In this document: positions 8,335 to 17,959 of the stretch, one piece after another
Position numbering within the stretch: position 1 is the first letter of the stretch
Layout: the number at the start of each line of letters is the position of its first letter
Source: JALZAA01 sp036005605
GTDB taxonomy: Bacteria; Actinomycetota; Acidimicrobiia; IMCC26256; JACDBD01
Reading direction: 5' to 3'
Assembly: GCA_036005605.1 (NCBI GenBank)
Contig: DASYQJ010000251.1
Coordinates: forward strand, 1-64,000
DNA: 64,000 nucleotides
The notes under the pieces: generated by a model
Seen by the model: only the letters and a program-made list of their open reading frames with translations
The model's database searches: none
Told to the model about the DNA's origin: nothing
Translations under genes and position numbers: made by a program

Positions 8335-9944
8335 CCGGCGCGCGGTCGGTCTCGCGATCGGCCGCGGGCATGGGCGTGGCCGCCGGGGCCTCGCGCGTGA
8401 TCGGGTTCGCCCGCGTCCTGGCGATCGCCGCAATTCTCGGGACGACGTACCTGGGCAACACGTTCACATCTTCGAACTACGTGTCGAACGTGCTGTTCGA
8501 GCTGCTGGCGGCGGGCGCGCTCTCAGCGGTGCTCGTGCCCACGCTCGTGGACCTGCTCGCTCGTCCCGACGAGCCGGAGGCGGAACGCCTCGCCGGCAGT
8601 GTGCTGGGAATCGCGCTGATCGTGCTGGGCGCGGTGACGGTCGTGGGCGTCATCGCCGCGCCGTGGCTTGCCCGCCTCCTCTCCAGCGGCGTCGACGACC
8701 CGTCGATCGCCGCGCAGCAGGAGAGCCTGGCGACGTTCCTCCTGCGGTTCTTCGTGCCGCAGGTGTTGCTCTACGCGGTCGGCACCGTTGCGATCGCCGT
8801 CCTCTACGCCAAGCGCCGGTTCGTCATCACGGCGATCGCGCCCATCGGGAACACGATCCTGATCGTGGCCGGGCTGGTGATGTTCCGTGTCCTGACCGGC
8901 GGCGACACAGGGCTCGACTTGTCGCTGGCCGAGAAGCTCACGCTCGCCCTGAGCGCCACGCTCGGCGTCGCCGCGTTCGTCGCGGTGCCGAGCATCGCCT
9001 TGCACCGCACGGGCTTCCGGTTACGGCCACGCCTGGCGCGCGGCGACCCGGAGGTGAACCGGCTCCTGCGACTGTCGGGATGGGCGGTCCTCCAGCACGC
9101 CGAGATCGGCCTGCTGCTGGGCGCCGCGATCGTGCTCGGCAACTCGGTCGAGGGCGGCACGGTCGCGTACCAGGTTGCGTGGGTGTTCTTCCTCGCGCCC
9201 TACGGCGTCATCGCCCAGCCGATCCACACCGCGATCCACAACGAGCTGTCGCTCGACGCGGCACGCGCGGATCTGGCCGCGTTCGCACGCTCGTTGCGGT
9301 GGGCGCTCGACGCGATGGCGGTGCTCATCGTCCCCGTGTCGGCGGCGATGATCGCGCTCGCCCGACCCGGCATGATCGTGTTCGCGTTCGGCGAGGCCGC
9401 CGAGAACGGAGTGAACCTGCTGGCGGCGGGGCTCGCGTCCCTGGCGATCGGGCTCTACGCCTACGGGGTGTTCCTCATGCTCGCTCGGGCGTACTACGCG
9501 CTCGGCGACAGCCGGACGCCGGCCGTCGTCGCCCTCGCCACCGGCATCGGCGGGGTTGTCGCGATGGGTGTCGGCGTGTGGCTCACCGAGGGCGCGGCGC
9601 GAGTGGCGGCGCTCGGCATCGGCCACACGATCGCGTACACGGTGGGCGCCGTGGTGCTGGCCGTCGGCCTGTCTCGCCGCACCGGCCATGCGATCGTGCC
9701 CGGTGCACTTCCGCGCGCCGTGGCTCTGTCGGTGGTGGTCGGCGGAGCGGGATGGTGGGTCGCCTCCGTGCTCGATCCCTCGGGCCGCGTCGCCAACGCC
9801 GTGCTGTGCACGGTGATCGTGCTCGTCGGCGGAGCGCTGTATCTCCTGGGCGTCCGAGTGACCGGCGGACGCATCGAGCGCCGGCGGATCGTCGAGCCGG
9901 ACGTGCCCGGACTGGAACCGGACAGCGCCGAGGTCGAGGCGTGA
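8319..9944 (+). CDS. murJ: MurJ/MviN-family lipid II flippase
   Basis: Polytopic membrane protein of 541 residues with about 14 hydrophobic helices, of the MATE-like MOP superfamily that flips lipid II to the outer leaflet for peptidoglycan synthesis. The N-terminal segment SRVIGFARVLAIAAILG, then LLAAGALSAVLVPTLV and the later AYYALGDSRTPAVVAL are characteristic. ATG 8319 overlaps the previous gene by 16 bp. Chromosomes often carry more than one MurJ-like paralogue, so this copy could serve another polyprenyl-linked lipid made by the flanking MraY-like and GT genes. Confidence 0.9.
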   Translation: MVEPVAGARSVSRSAAGMGVAAGASRVIGFARVLAIAAILGTTYLGNTFTSSNYVSNVLFELLAAGALSAVLVPTLVDLLARPDEPEAERLAGSVLGIALIVLGAVTVVGVIAAPWLARLLSSGVDDPSIAAQQESLATFLLRFFVPQVLLYAVGTVAIAVLYAKRRFVITAIAPIGNTILIVAGLVMFRVLTGGDTGLDLSLAEKLTLALSATLGVAAFVAVPSIALHRTGFRLRPRLARGDPEVNRLLRLSGWAVLQHAEIGLLLGAAIVLGNSVEGGTVAYQVAWVFFLAPYGVIAQPIHTAIHNELSLDAARADLAAFARSLRWALDAMAVLIVPVSAAMIALARPGMIVFAFGEAAENGVNLLAAGLASLAIGLYAYGVFLMLARAYYALGDSRTPAVVALATGIGGVVAMGVGVWLTEGAARVAALGIGHTIAYTVGAVVLAVGLSRRTGHAIVPGALPRAVALSVVVGGAGWWVASVLDPSGRVANAVLCTVIVLVGGALYLLGVRVTGGRIERRRIVEPDVPGLEPDSAEVEA

Positions 9945-12241
9945 AGCGCGTCGCCGCTGCCGCGGTCGTCGCCATGCTGGTGGTGCCGTTGCTCGTCGCC
10001 GCGACCTCGGGTGCCGCGTCGGCGGGCACCGCCAAGCCAGAGGCGCGGCGTGTGCTGGTCGTCTCGCTCCCCGCCGTGACGTGGGAGGACATCGAAGCGC
10101 GCGTCGACGCGCTGCCGAACCTGACGCGGCTGCTCGACAGGTCCGCGATCGGGGGTCTCACCACCCGGACGATCGACCGGCAGACGAAGCTGGCCGACGG
10201 CTACGTCACATTGGGCGCCGGCACGCGCTCGGTCGGAACCGACATGGAAAGCGACGGGGAGGGCTTCGAGGTCGGCGAGCCGTTCGCCGATACCACTGCC
10301 GGCCAGGTGTTCGAGCGCCGGACCGGCAGGACCGCCCGCGGCGGCCTCGTGAACCTGGGAATCGCCGGCATCGTCGACAAGAACAAGCAAGAGCTCTTTG
10401 ACGCCGAGGTCGGCGCGCTCGGCGACAAGCTCGCGAGCTCGGATTGGTCGCGGGCCGTCATCGCGAACGGGGACGGCGAGGACACGGAGCAGCTCGTCGG
10501 CGGGTACTACCGCCGCCAGGCAGTCGCCGGGCTCATGGGCTCCGAAGGAGAGGTGCCCGCGGGCGCGGTCGGCCCCGAGCTCCTCGTCTCGGACGCCCAG
10601 GCGCCGTTCGGCCTGCGGTACGACAACGAGGCGGTTCTCCGCGCCTTTCGCAACGTGTGGCAGCCGCGCTCGGTCGTGCTGGTCGAGGCGTCCGATCTCG
10701 TGCGCGAGGACGCGTACCGCCCGTTCGCCACGCCGAACCAGCGCGCGGAGCTCCTCGGGCAGGCCCTCCGGCGCACGGACGAGCTGATCGGCGGGCTGCT
10801 CCGGGAGGTGGACCCCGAACGCGACGCCGTGATGGTCGTCGGCCCCGTCCATCCCTCGCGCGACGTGCAGCTGACGGTCGCCTCGCTGAAGGCCCCGGGC
10901 GTGAAGCCCGGCCTGCTGCGCAGTGGAACGACGCGCCGACCGGGGTTCGTGCAGCTCGTCGACATCGCGCCGACGATCCTCGACCGGATCGGGCTCAGCA
11001 CACCCGACTCGATGGAGGGTCGCCCGTTCGAGGTGCGCGACGAGGGTGGTTCGGCATCCCAACGGCGCGACGGGATCGCCGATGCCGACAAGGCCGCCAC
11101 CTTCCGCGACGAGATCGTCAGCGTCGTCGCCGTGTTGTTCGTCGTGCTCCAGGTCGCGCTCGTGATCGGCGCTCTGGTGTGGCTCGCTCGCCCCCGCCTG
11201 CGTCGCCTCGGGACGGCTCTCCATCTGGCCGCGCTTGCCGCGCTCGGGTTCGTCGCGGCGGTCCTCCTCGCACGGCTCCTGCCGTTCCACGACTACGGAC
11301 ACCTCGCATACTGGGCCGCGCTCGCGGCGGCATCGCTCGGGTTCGCCCTGCTCTATCGGTTCGCGGGCCGGCGCGACCCGCTCGTGTCGCTGATCATCGG
11401 CTTGGGCGTGATCGTCGCCGTGCTCGTCATCGACGTGCTCTTCGGCGCGCCGCTCCAGCTCAGCAACCCCCTCGGGTACTCGCCCCTCCTCGCGGCGCGC
11501 TTCAGCGGCTACGGAAACCTCGGGTACGCGGCGCTCGCCTCGGCGGCGGTGCTTCTGGCCGGGCTGCTCGCCCATCGGATCGGCGGCCGGCGCGGCGTCC
11601 TGACCGCGATCGCGCTGCTCGTGGTGGTGTTCGTCGCCGACGGGGCGCCGATGTGGGGCTCGGACGTGGGTGGCGTCCTGTCGATCCTCCCTGCCTTCGC
11701 GGCCACCGGGTATCTGCTGCTCGGGAAGCGGATCCGCCTCCGCACCGCGCTGCTCGGCCTCCTTGCCGCGGTGATCGCGCTCTTGGCCTTCGGTCTGTTC
11801 GACCTGACGCGTCCTTCCGACAAGCAGACCCACCTCGGCCGGCTGATCGAGACCACACAATCGCGTGGCTGGTCCGGCTTTTCGACGGTGATCGAGCGCA
11901 AGATCTACGAGAACCTCTCGGTGCTCCTCGGCTCCACGTGGCTGCTCGTGGTGTTGGCGGTGCTCGGCTTCCTCGCGTACGTGTACTCGAAACGGCGCGA
12001 CCGGCTGCAGGCGATCGTCGAATGGGTGCCGGAGCTGCGTGCCTCGTACGTGGGGTTCGCGATCGTCGCCACTCTCGGCTTCGCTGCCAACGACTCCGGA
12101 ATCGCGGTTCCGGGCATGATGCTCAGCGTCCTGAACCCCACGATCATCGCCCTCTTGGTCCTCGCCCACCGTCGCGTCCCGCCGAGTGAAGAAGTGCCGG
12201 CCGAAGCCGAACCGGCCCCGGCGGCGGTCACCCGCGCGTGA
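9941..12241 (+). CDS. Membrane protein with alkaline-phosphatase-like ectodomain
   Basis: 766 residues, not recognised as a named family. An N-terminal signal or anchor (AAAVVAMLVVPLLVAATSG) precedes about 360 extracytoplasmic residues resembling the alkaline phosphatase/sulfatase fold: RRVLVVSLPAVTWEDI at the start and VQLVDIAPTILDRIGLSTP near the end. About ten transmembrane helices follow to residue 740. No complete metal-ligand set is obvious, so catalysis is doubtful. The GTG start overlaps the murJ stop and its own end overlaps the next gene by 4 bp, so it probably works with murJ and the MraY-like transferase in moving or remodelling a polyprenyl-linked glycan. Confidence 0.75.
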   Translation: MKRVAAAAVVAMLVVPLLVAATSGAASAGTAKPEARRVLVVSLPAVTWEDIEARVDALPNLTRLLDRSAIGGLTTRTIDRQTKLADGYVTLGAGTRSVGTDMESDGEGFEVGEPFADTTAGQVFERRTGRTARGGLVNLGIAGIVDKNKQELFDAEVGALGDKLASSDWSRAVIANGDGEDTEQLVGGYYRRQAVAGLMGSEGEVPAGAVGPELLVSDAQAPFGLRYDNEAVLRAFRNVWQPRSVVLVEASDLVREDAYRPFATPNQRAELLGQALRRTDELIGGLLREVDPERDAVMVVGPVHPSRDVQLTVASLKAPGVKPGLLRSGTTRRPGFVQLVDIAPTILDRIGLSTPDSMEGRPFEVRDEGGSASQRRDGIADADKAATFRDEIVSVVAVLFVVLQVALVIGALVWLARPRLRRLGTALHLAALAALGFVAAVLLARLLPFHDYGHLAYWAALAAASLGFALLYRFAGRRDPLVSLIIGLGVIVAVLVIDVLFGAPLQLSNPLGYSPLLAARFSGYGNLGYAALASAAVLLAGLLAHRIGGRRGVLTAIALLVVVFVADGAPMWGSDVGGVLSILPAFAATGYLLLGKRIRLRTALLGLLAAVIALLAFGLFDLTRPSDKQTHLGRLIETTQSRGWSGFSTVIERKIYENLSVLLGSTWLLVVLAVLGFLAYVYSKRRDRLQAIVEWVPELRASYVGFAIVATLGFAANDSGIAVPGMMLSVLNPTIIALLVLAHRRVPPSEEVPAEAEPAPAAVTRA

Positions 12242-13092
12242 GCGTCCTCGTCGGCATCGTCGTCGGCGTCGTCACGGCGTGGTTCCTGCGCATCGCGGGC
12301 CGCGACATGCTCGAGTTCCCGGCGCTGGAGCGCACCAACTACCGCGGCCTTCCGCTCCCGACCGCCGGCGGAATCGTCATCGTGCTCACCGTGCTCGTCA
12401 TAGAAGCCGGGCGTGCGATCGCGGGCGCGGCCGGGCTGGGGGACGAGCCCGGTCTCACGCTGTCCCGCAGCCTCGTGCTGTTCGCCGCCTTCGGGTTCGG
12501 GTTCCTCGGATTCATGGACGACCTCCTCGGCGCGGGAGGGGATCGCGGCTTCCGCGGCCACGTGCGCGCCCTCGCCCAAGGGCGCCTCACGACCGGATTC
12601 GTCAAGCTGTTCGGTGGCGCGGGCGTCGCCGTCGTGCTCGTCGCGACGCCGGGCTTCGCGAGCGGCCGGCGGCTCATCACCGACGCCGTCCTCATCGCGC
12701 TGGCCGCGAACTTCGCCAACCTGCTCGATCTCGCCCCCGGTCGCCTCATCAAGGTGTCGTGGGTCCTGTACATCCCGCTCGCAGTGGCGCTCGGCACCGA
12801 CGCGATCGGGGTCGCGATCGCGCCCGTCATGGGCGCCGCCCTCGCGCTCCTTCCCGACGATCTCGGCGAGCGGCTCATGCTCGGCGACACCGGCGCCAAC
12901 GTCATCGGCGCCGTGTTGGGCCTGGGCGTCGTCCTCGGCCTCGGACAGACGGCGCGCACAAGCGTCCTCGTCGTGCTGATCGTCCTCAACGTGCTGGCCG
13001 AGATCGTGTCGTTCAGCCGCGTGATCGAGCGCGTGCCTCCGCTGCGCGCCTTCGATCGCCTGGGGCAGCGCCCCGAGCGTCGCCACGCGTGA
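12238..13092 (+). CDS. MraY-like polyprenyl-phosphate sugar-1-phosphate transferase (GT4)
   Basis: 284-residue polytopic membrane protein of the MraY/WecA family. Family landmarks are FLGFMDDLLG (the Asp pair), NFANLLDLAPGR in the position of the usual NxxNxxDG motif, and MLGDTGANVIGA. These enzymes attach a sugar-1-phosphate to undecaprenyl or decaprenyl phosphate on the cytoplasmic face. The central motif lacks the standard DG, and the protein is shorter than MraY (about 360), so it may use an unusual substrate or be partly degenerate. GTG start, 4-bp overlap with the upstream gene. Confidence 0.75.
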   Translation: MSVLVGIVVGVVTAWFLRIAGRDMLEFPALERTNYRGLPLPTAGGIVIVLTVLVIEAGRAIAGAAGLGDEPGLTLSRSLVLFAAFGFGFLGFMDDLLGAGGDRGFRGHVRALAQGRLTTGFVKLFGGAGVAVVLVATPGFASGRRLITDAVLIALAANFANLLDLAPGRLIKVSWVLYIPLAVALGTDAIGVAIAPVMGAALALLPDDLGERLMLGDTGANVIGAVLGLGVVLGLGQTARTSVLVVLIVLNVLAEIVSFSRVIERVPPLRAFDRLGQRPERRHA

Positions 13093-13104
13093 CGCGCGGC
13101 GGCT

Positions 13105-14556
13105 TCACGGACGGCAGGCGCGTTTCTCGTACAGGACGCGGGGGCCGCCGTAGCGCGCCGTCACCTCGTAGCCGACTTGGGCGAGACGAGGGCCGAGATC
13201 GAGGTTTGCGTAGCGGGACGTCCACACGAGCACGCCACACACGTCGGGTTTCGCCGCCGCGTTCTGGAGCTTCACCGCCGTGACCTGGCCCTGCTCGATC
13301 CGCTTGATGGACGAGTCGTCGAAGTACGGGACGGTCAGCCGGCCGGCACGCCACAGGAACCCGGGTTCGTCGCTGATCGCGAGGCTGCCGGCGGGAAGGT
13401 TGCGGAGCCCGTCGACGGCCGCGCTCTCTGCCTTGTTGTAGGGATCCGGCCACAGCATCGAATGGACGTTGCTCCAGTACCAAGGCATGACCAAGGCCGC
13501 GCCGACGAGGAGAGCAACCAGCGGCGGCGGTCGCAGCGCGACGAGCAGCGCCAGCGGCGCGATGAGGAACGCCACGTGCGGGCGCCAGAACGCCGGCTCG
13601 TAGACCAGCAGCGCGAACTGCACCACCAGCCAGAGCACGAGCACCGACGCAGGACGGAACAGCAACGGTCCGTTGGCAGGGGAGTCGGTCTGCGCCGCCC
13701 GCACCCAACCGATGCGTACCAGGACCAGCATCGCCACGGTGAGGCCGGCGGCGACGAGCACGATCGGGTCGCGGTCGATCAGCGTGTGCAGGGCCTTGGT
13801 GACTGCGCCCGGGTACGACGTCAGCCGCGACGCCTCGCGGTTGTACACGACGGACTGGTCCCATACGCGCTGCAGACCCCAGGGGAGGGCGGCGCCGAGG
13901 GCGACGACGACGGCCGCACCGACGGCGTAGACCAGATCGCGAGGACGCCGCCGGGAGAGCACCAGCAGCGCGACCACGAGCCCCGCCGGCGCCGCCAGCG
14001 CCTTGGCCGCGAGTGCGGCCCCGAGCAGAGCCCCGGCGGCGACGGCGCGGGCGCTTGTCGGCGCCTGGGTGTACCCGAACGAGACCGCCACCGCGCCGAT
14101 GGCGAAGGCGAGGGCGGGGCCGTCCGAGGCGATCCCGGCCGTGGTCCAGAGGACCGACCCGCTCGTCGTCACGAGCACTGCTGCGACGATCGCCCCATAA
14201 CGGGACGTGATGCGCCGCCCGGCGGCGTACGTCACCACGGTGACGGCGGCGCCGGCGACGAGCGGCAGCACGCGGGGCGCGTTCGTCGTTCGGAGCCCGA
14301 CGAGGTCGGCGATATACAGCAGCGGGAGGTGCAGGGGACCTTGGGGCGAGAACAGGTCGCGGAACGGGACGACGCCGTCGCGCATCTCGATCGCGGAGAG
14401 GCCGAAGAAGCCGTCGTCGTAGGTGAGGTGGCGGTTCGCGACGAAGGCCGGAATGCGTAACAGCACGGCGACGGCGCCGAGCACGGCGGCGTCGATCCAC
14501 CACGTCCGCCGGTCGACGGCGGGGCGCGTTCGCTCCGCCGCCACCGGTCTCGCCAT
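13105..14556 (-). CDS. GT39/PMT-like polyprenol-dependent glycosyltransferase
   Basis: 483-residue GT-C fold membrane protein with about 10-12 helices. The first extracytoplasmic loop holds the expected acidic pair (YDDGFFGLSAIEMRDGVVPF near 47-66), as in protein mannosyltransferases and ArnT-like enzymes, followed by FSPQGPLHLPLLY. Such enzymes transfer a sugar from a polyprenyl phosphate to a protein or glycolipid outside the membrane; acceptor and donor cannot be deduced. It is convergent with the MraY-like gene and divergent from pyrG, and interrupts an otherwise conserved mctB-pyrG order. Confidence 0.78.
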   Translation of the reverse strand: MARPVAAERTRPAVDRRTWWIDAAVLGAVAVLLRIPAFVANRHLTYDDGFFGLSAIEMRDGVVPFRDLFSPQGPLHLPLLYIADLVGLRTTNAPRVLPLVAGAAVTVVTYAAGRRITSRYGAIVAAVLVTTSGSVLWTTAGIASDGPALAFAIGAVAVSFGYTQAPTSARAVAAGALLGAALAAKALAAPAGLVVALLVLSRRRPRDLVYAVGAAVVVALGAALPWGLQRVWDQSVVYNREASRLTSYPGAVTKALHTLIDRDPIVLVAAGLTVAMLVLVRIGWVRAAQTDSPANGPLLFRPASVLVLWLVVQFALLVYEPAFWRPHVAFLIAPLALLVALRPPPLVALLVGAALVMPWYWSNVHSMLWPDPYNKAESAAVDGLRNLPAGSLAISDEPGFLWRAGRLTVPYFDDSSIKRIEQGQVTAVKLQNAAAKPDVCGVLVWTSRYANLDLGPRLAQVGYEVTARYGGPRVLYEKRACRP

Positions 14557-14694
14557 CCGCGGAAGTTACCGCGCCATCCGCGTTTCACCGCGGCGCGCCG
14601 TGGTAAGTTCGGCGGTGTCCCCTGGTGCCCTCCCGCAGATCTGCGTTTTGGGTGACGCGCGCCGGGAATTGGGTCTCATGAGGTGGGGGTGGTC

Positions 14695-16356
14695 GTGGCC
14701 AAGCACATCTTCGTGACCGGCGGCGTGGCGTCGAGCCTCGGCAAGGGACTGACCGCCTCGTCGCTCGGGCGGCTGCTGAAGAGCCGGGGGCTGCGGGTCA
14801 CGATGCAGAAGCTCGACCCGTACATCAACGTCGACCCGGGAACGATGAACCCGTTCCAGCACGGCGAGGTCTTCGTCACCGACGACGGCGGCGAGACCGA
14901 CCTCGATCTCGGCCACTACGAGCGCTTCGTGGACGTCCCTCTCACGAAGAAGTCGAACGCCACCACCGGCTCGATCTACCAAGAGGTCCTGGCCAAGGAG
15001 CGGCGGGGCGCGTACCTCGGCCAGACGGTGCAGGTCATCCCGCACATCACCGACGAGATCAAGGAACGGATCGTCCGCCTCGCCGACGACGAGGTCGACG
15101 TCGTCATCACCGAGATCGGCGGCACCGTCGGCGACATCGAGATCCTCCCGTTCCTCGAGGCCGTCCGCCAGTTCCGCAAGGACGTCGGACGCGAGAACGT
15201 CTTCTACGTGCACGTGACGCTGGTGCCGTTCATCGGCCCCTCCGGCGAGCAGAAGACGAAGCCGACGCAGCACTCGGTCACCGAGCTGCGCAGCCGCGGC
15301 ATCCAGCCGGACGCGATCGTGTGCCGCTCCGACCGGCCCATCCCGACCCGGCTCAAGGAGAAGATCTCGCAGCTCTGCGACGTGCCCGAGGCGGGCATCG
15401 TCTCTGCGGTCGACGCCGAGAGCCTCTACGAGATCCCGTTGGTCCTCCACGACGAGGGTCTCGACGACTACGTCTGCCAGGTACTGCATCTCGAGCGCGA
15501 CGCGCCGGAGCTCCGCGAGTGGCGCGACCTCGTGCGCCGCGTCGGCGCCGCCGACCAGGAGGTGCGCATCGGCCTGGTCGGCAAGTACGTGAACCTTCCC
15601 GACGCCTACCTGTCGGTCGCCGAGGCGCTCCGCCACGGTGGCTACGCGTGCTCGGGGCGGGTGCTGATCGACTGGATCGCGTCCGACGACGCCGAGGGCC
15701 TGCTCGCCGAAGGCCGGCTGAAGGACCTCGACGGCATCGTGATCCCGGGCGGGTTCGGATTCCGGGGCATCGAAGGCAAGATCGCCGCCGCCCGCTTCGC
15801 GCGCGAGCACCGCCTGCCGTTCCTCGGCTTGTGTCTCGGCCTGCACTGCGCCGTCATCGAGTTCGCGCGCGACGTCTGCGGCTTGTCCGGCGCCAACTCG
15901 AGCGAGTTCGACCCGCATTCTCCCCATCCCGTCATCGACCTCATGGACGAGCAGCGCGAGGTCGTCGATCTCGGCGGGACGATGCGGCTCGGCGCGTACC
16001 CGGCCAAGCTCCATGACGGCACGCTCGTGCATGGCGCCTACGGCCAGGAGGTCGTCTACGAGCGCCACCGGCACCGCTACGAGCTCAACAACAAGTACCG
16101 CCGCCCGCTCGAAGATGCCGGCATGGTCTTCTCGGGCACGTCACCCGACAACCGGCTCGTCGAGTTCATCGAGCTGCAGACCTCGCTGCACCCGTTCTTC
16201 GTCGCCACTCAGGCTCACCCGGAGTTCAAGAGTCGCCCCGACCGTCCGCACCCGCTGTTCGCGGCGTTCGTGGCGGCGGCGCGTGACCGGGCCGAGGGGC
16301 GCGCGCCCCGGCTGCCCATCGAGGCCGAGCCGGCGCGCCCGGCGGCCGCCTCTTGA
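14695..16356 (+). CDS. pyrG: CTP synthase
   Basis: Converts UTP, ATP and glutamine into CTP; cytosolic tetramer. The N-terminal synthase domain begins KHIFVTGGVASSLGKGL with the P-loop-like region, and the C-terminal class I glutamine amidotransferase has the nucleophile in FLGLCLGLHCAV and the His-Glu pair in QAHPEFKSR. The 553-residue length is normal. I choose GTG 14695 (VAKHIF) because AGGTGGGGG at 14681-14689 is at the right distance; GTG 14683 is the upstream alternative. The C-terminus is extended by a short Ala/Pro-rich tail. The NUDIX gene starts within its stop codon. Confidence 0.97.
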   Translation: MAKHIFVTGGVASSLGKGLTASSLGRLLKSRGLRVTMQKLDPYINVDPGTMNPFQHGEVFVTDDGGETDLDLGHYERFVDVPLTKKSNATTGSIYQEVLAKERRGAYLGQTVQVIPHITDEIKERIVRLADDEVDVVITEIGGTVGDIEILPFLEAVRQFRKDVGRENVFYVHVTLVPFIGPSGEQKTKPTQHSVTELRSRGIQPDAIVCRSDRPIPTRLKEKISQLCDVPEAGIVSAVDAESLYEIPLVLHDEGLDDYVCQVLHLERDAPELREWRDLVRRVGAADQEVRIGLVGKYVNLPDAYLSVAEALRHGGYACSGRVLIDWIASDDAEGLLAEGRLKDLDGIVIPGGFGFRGIEGKIAAARFAREHRLPFLGLCLGLHCAVIEFARDVCGLSGANSSEFDPHSPHPVIDLMDEQREVVDLGGTMRLGAYPAKLHDGTLVHGAYGQEVVYERHRHRYELNNKYRRPLEDAGMVFSGTSPDNRLVEFIELQTSLHPFFVATQAHPEFKSRPDRPHPLFAAFVAAARDRAEGRAPRLPIEAEPARPAAAS

Positions 16357-16919
16357 GCCCGTTTCGGATCCAGGGCTCCGAAACGGTCGTCGACACCGGC
16401 TTCATCGGGCTCGCCAACCTGGAGGTCGAAGGTGAGGGGGAGCGATTCACGCGCCTCGTCGTGCGCCATCCGGGCGCGGTCGTGGTCGTGCCCGTGGAGC
16501 CCGATCGCGAGCACGCCCTGCTGGTGCGCCAATACCGGGCTGCCGCCGATCGCGAGCTGCTCGAGGTGGTGGCCGGGAAGCGCGACGTCGAAGGCGAGCC
16601 ACCGGAGACGACCGCTTCACGGGAGATGCACGAGGAGATCGGCCGTCGGCCCGGCCGCCTCGTGAAGCTGTGCGAGTTCTTCAACTCGCCCGGCTTCTGT
16701 GACGAGTACACCCACCTCTACGTCGCACTCGACATCGAGGAGCTGGAGGCCCCGGCTGCCGTCAACGCCGAGGAACGGGCGTTGACCGTCGAGCGGGTCC
16801 ACCTCGACGAGGTCGACGACCTCATCGCCGATGGTCGGGTCGTCGACGCCAAGAGCATCGTCGGGCTCCTGCTCGCACGGCGGTACCTGGGCGGCGAGTT
16901 CGACGGGTTCCGCGGCTGA
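16353..16919 (+). CDS. NUDIX hydrolase, ADP-ribose pyrophosphatase type
   Basis: 188-residue hydrolase of nucleoside diphosphates linked to another moiety. The Nudix box GX5EX7REUXEEXGU is complete: it begins at AGKRDVEGEPPETTA, near residue 75, and ends REMHEEIG. The preceding VVVVPVEPDREHALLVRQYR and the following FFNSPGFCDEYTHLYVA fit the ADP-ribose pyrophosphatase subfamily (compare Rv1700 beside pyrG in M. tuberculosis). The start is the TTG at 16353, overlapping the pyrG stop as TTGA. Confidence 0.9.
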   Translation: MSPFRIQGSETVVDTGFIGLANLEVEGEGERFTRLVVRHPGAVVVVPVEPDREHALLVRQYRAAADRELLEVVAGKRDVEGEPPETTASREMHEEIGRRPGRLVKLCEFFNSPGFCDEYTHLYVALDIEELEAPAAVNAEERALTVERVHLDEVDDLIADGRVVDAKSIVGLLLARRYLGGEFDGFRG

Positions 16920-16946
16920 GGCGCTCGGCGTCGCCATCATCGGGAC

Positions 16947-17948
16947 ATGACCGGGATCGTCAGTGACGCCAGTGCGCCGCCGGACGAGTTGCTCGACCGC
17001 CTCCTCGTCGAGCATGACTCGTGGCTGGCGGTCGAGCGCGGGCTCGCCGCCAACTCGCTGGCTGCGTATCGCCGCGACCTGCGCCGCTACGCCGGCTTCC
17101 TCCGTGAGCGCGGCGAGCACGACCCGACTGCGGTCCGGGAGGAGACGGTCCTCGCCTACGTCGAGGACTTGAAGTCGGCAGTCGATGACGACGGAAATCC
17201 GCGGTACGCGCCCTCCTCGATCGCGCGGGCGTTGGTCGCGGTCCGGTCCTTCCATCGTTTCTGCCTCGAGGAGGGGTTCCTCGCCGTCGACCCGAGCGAG
17301 GAAGTCGGCGCGCCGCGGGTGCCGTTGGGCATCCCCAAGGCGCTCACCGAGGACGAGGTCGAGGCGCTCCTTGGTGCGGTGGTCGGTGACACGGCGCGGG
17401 CGCTGCGTGATCGCGCCATCGTCGAGACCCTGTACGCGACCGGGGTGCGCATCAGCGAGCTCGTTGGCCTCGACCGGCGCGACCTCGACCTCGACGACGG
17501 CCTCGTGCGCGTCCTGGGCAAGGGCGGCAAGGAGCGCATCGTCCCCGTCGGGCGCTCGGCTCGCGATGCGCTGACCGCCTACCTCGCCGCCGGGCGCCCC
17601 CAGCTCGCCCGTCCCGACCGCTCGGCCCGCGGCGGCGGCGAAGCGGTGATCCTTAATGTACGGGGTGGCCGGTTGAGCCGGCAGAGCTGCTGGAAGATCG
17701 TTCGCGCGGCGGGGGAGCGGGCGGGCTTGAGTGGGCGCCTGTCGCCGCACGTGCTGCGGCACTCGTGCGCGACCCACATGCTGGAGCGGGGCGCCGACAT
17801 CCGGGTGGTGCAGGAGCTCCTCGGTCACGCCAGCCTCTCCACCACCCAGGTGTACACAAAGGTGTCACCCGAGCGGCTGCGAGCCGTCTACGAGGCGGCC
17901 CATCCCCGGGCCCGATTCCCCGAGAGCGCCGGCCGGGCCGAGCAGTAG
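16947..17948 (+). CDS. xerD: Tyrosine recombinase XerD
   Basis: Site-specific recombinase of 333 residues that resolves chromosome dimers at dif together with XerC and FtsK. The N-terminal SAM-like core-binding domain (about 20-110) precedes a catalytic domain with Arg in TGVRISELVGLDRRD, Lys in GKGGKERIVPVG, HxxR in SPHVLRHSCATHMLERG, His in LLGHASLSTTQ and the nucleophile Tyr in VYTKV. Gene position after pyrG-NUDIX matches Rv1701. A probable dif site is in this same window at 53219-53246, about 35 kb away. Confidence 0.93.
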   Translation: MTGIVSDASAPPDELLDRLLVEHDSWLAVERGLAANSLAAYRRDLRRYAGFLRERGEHDPTAVREETVLAYVEDLKSAVDDDGNPRYAPSSIARALVAVRSFHRFCLEEGFLAVDPSEEVGAPRVPLGIPKALTEDEVEALLGAVVGDTARALRDRAIVETLYATGVRISELVGLDRRDLDLDDGLVRVLGKGGKERIVPVGRSARDALTAYLAAGRPQLARPDRSARGGGEAVILNVRGGRLSRQSCWKIVRAAGERAGLSGRLSPHVLRHSCATHMLERGADIRVVQELLGHASLSTTQVYTKVSPERLRAVYEAAHPRARFPESAGRAEQ

Positions 17949-17959
17949 GCTTTTGGCCC

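Noticed and set aside
9494..12169. Long minus-strand open frame of 891 codons opposite the membrane protein
   Set aside because: It is antisense to a convincing gene with membrane helices and a signal peptide. Its translation is Arg-, Glu- and His-rich without motifs, a typical high-GC shadow frame.
14634..14645. Perfect 12-bp palindrome before pyrG followed by TTTT
   Set aside because: The palindrome is too short for a stable hairpin with a proper loop; it lies in the pyrG leader and is not a convincing terminator or attenuator.
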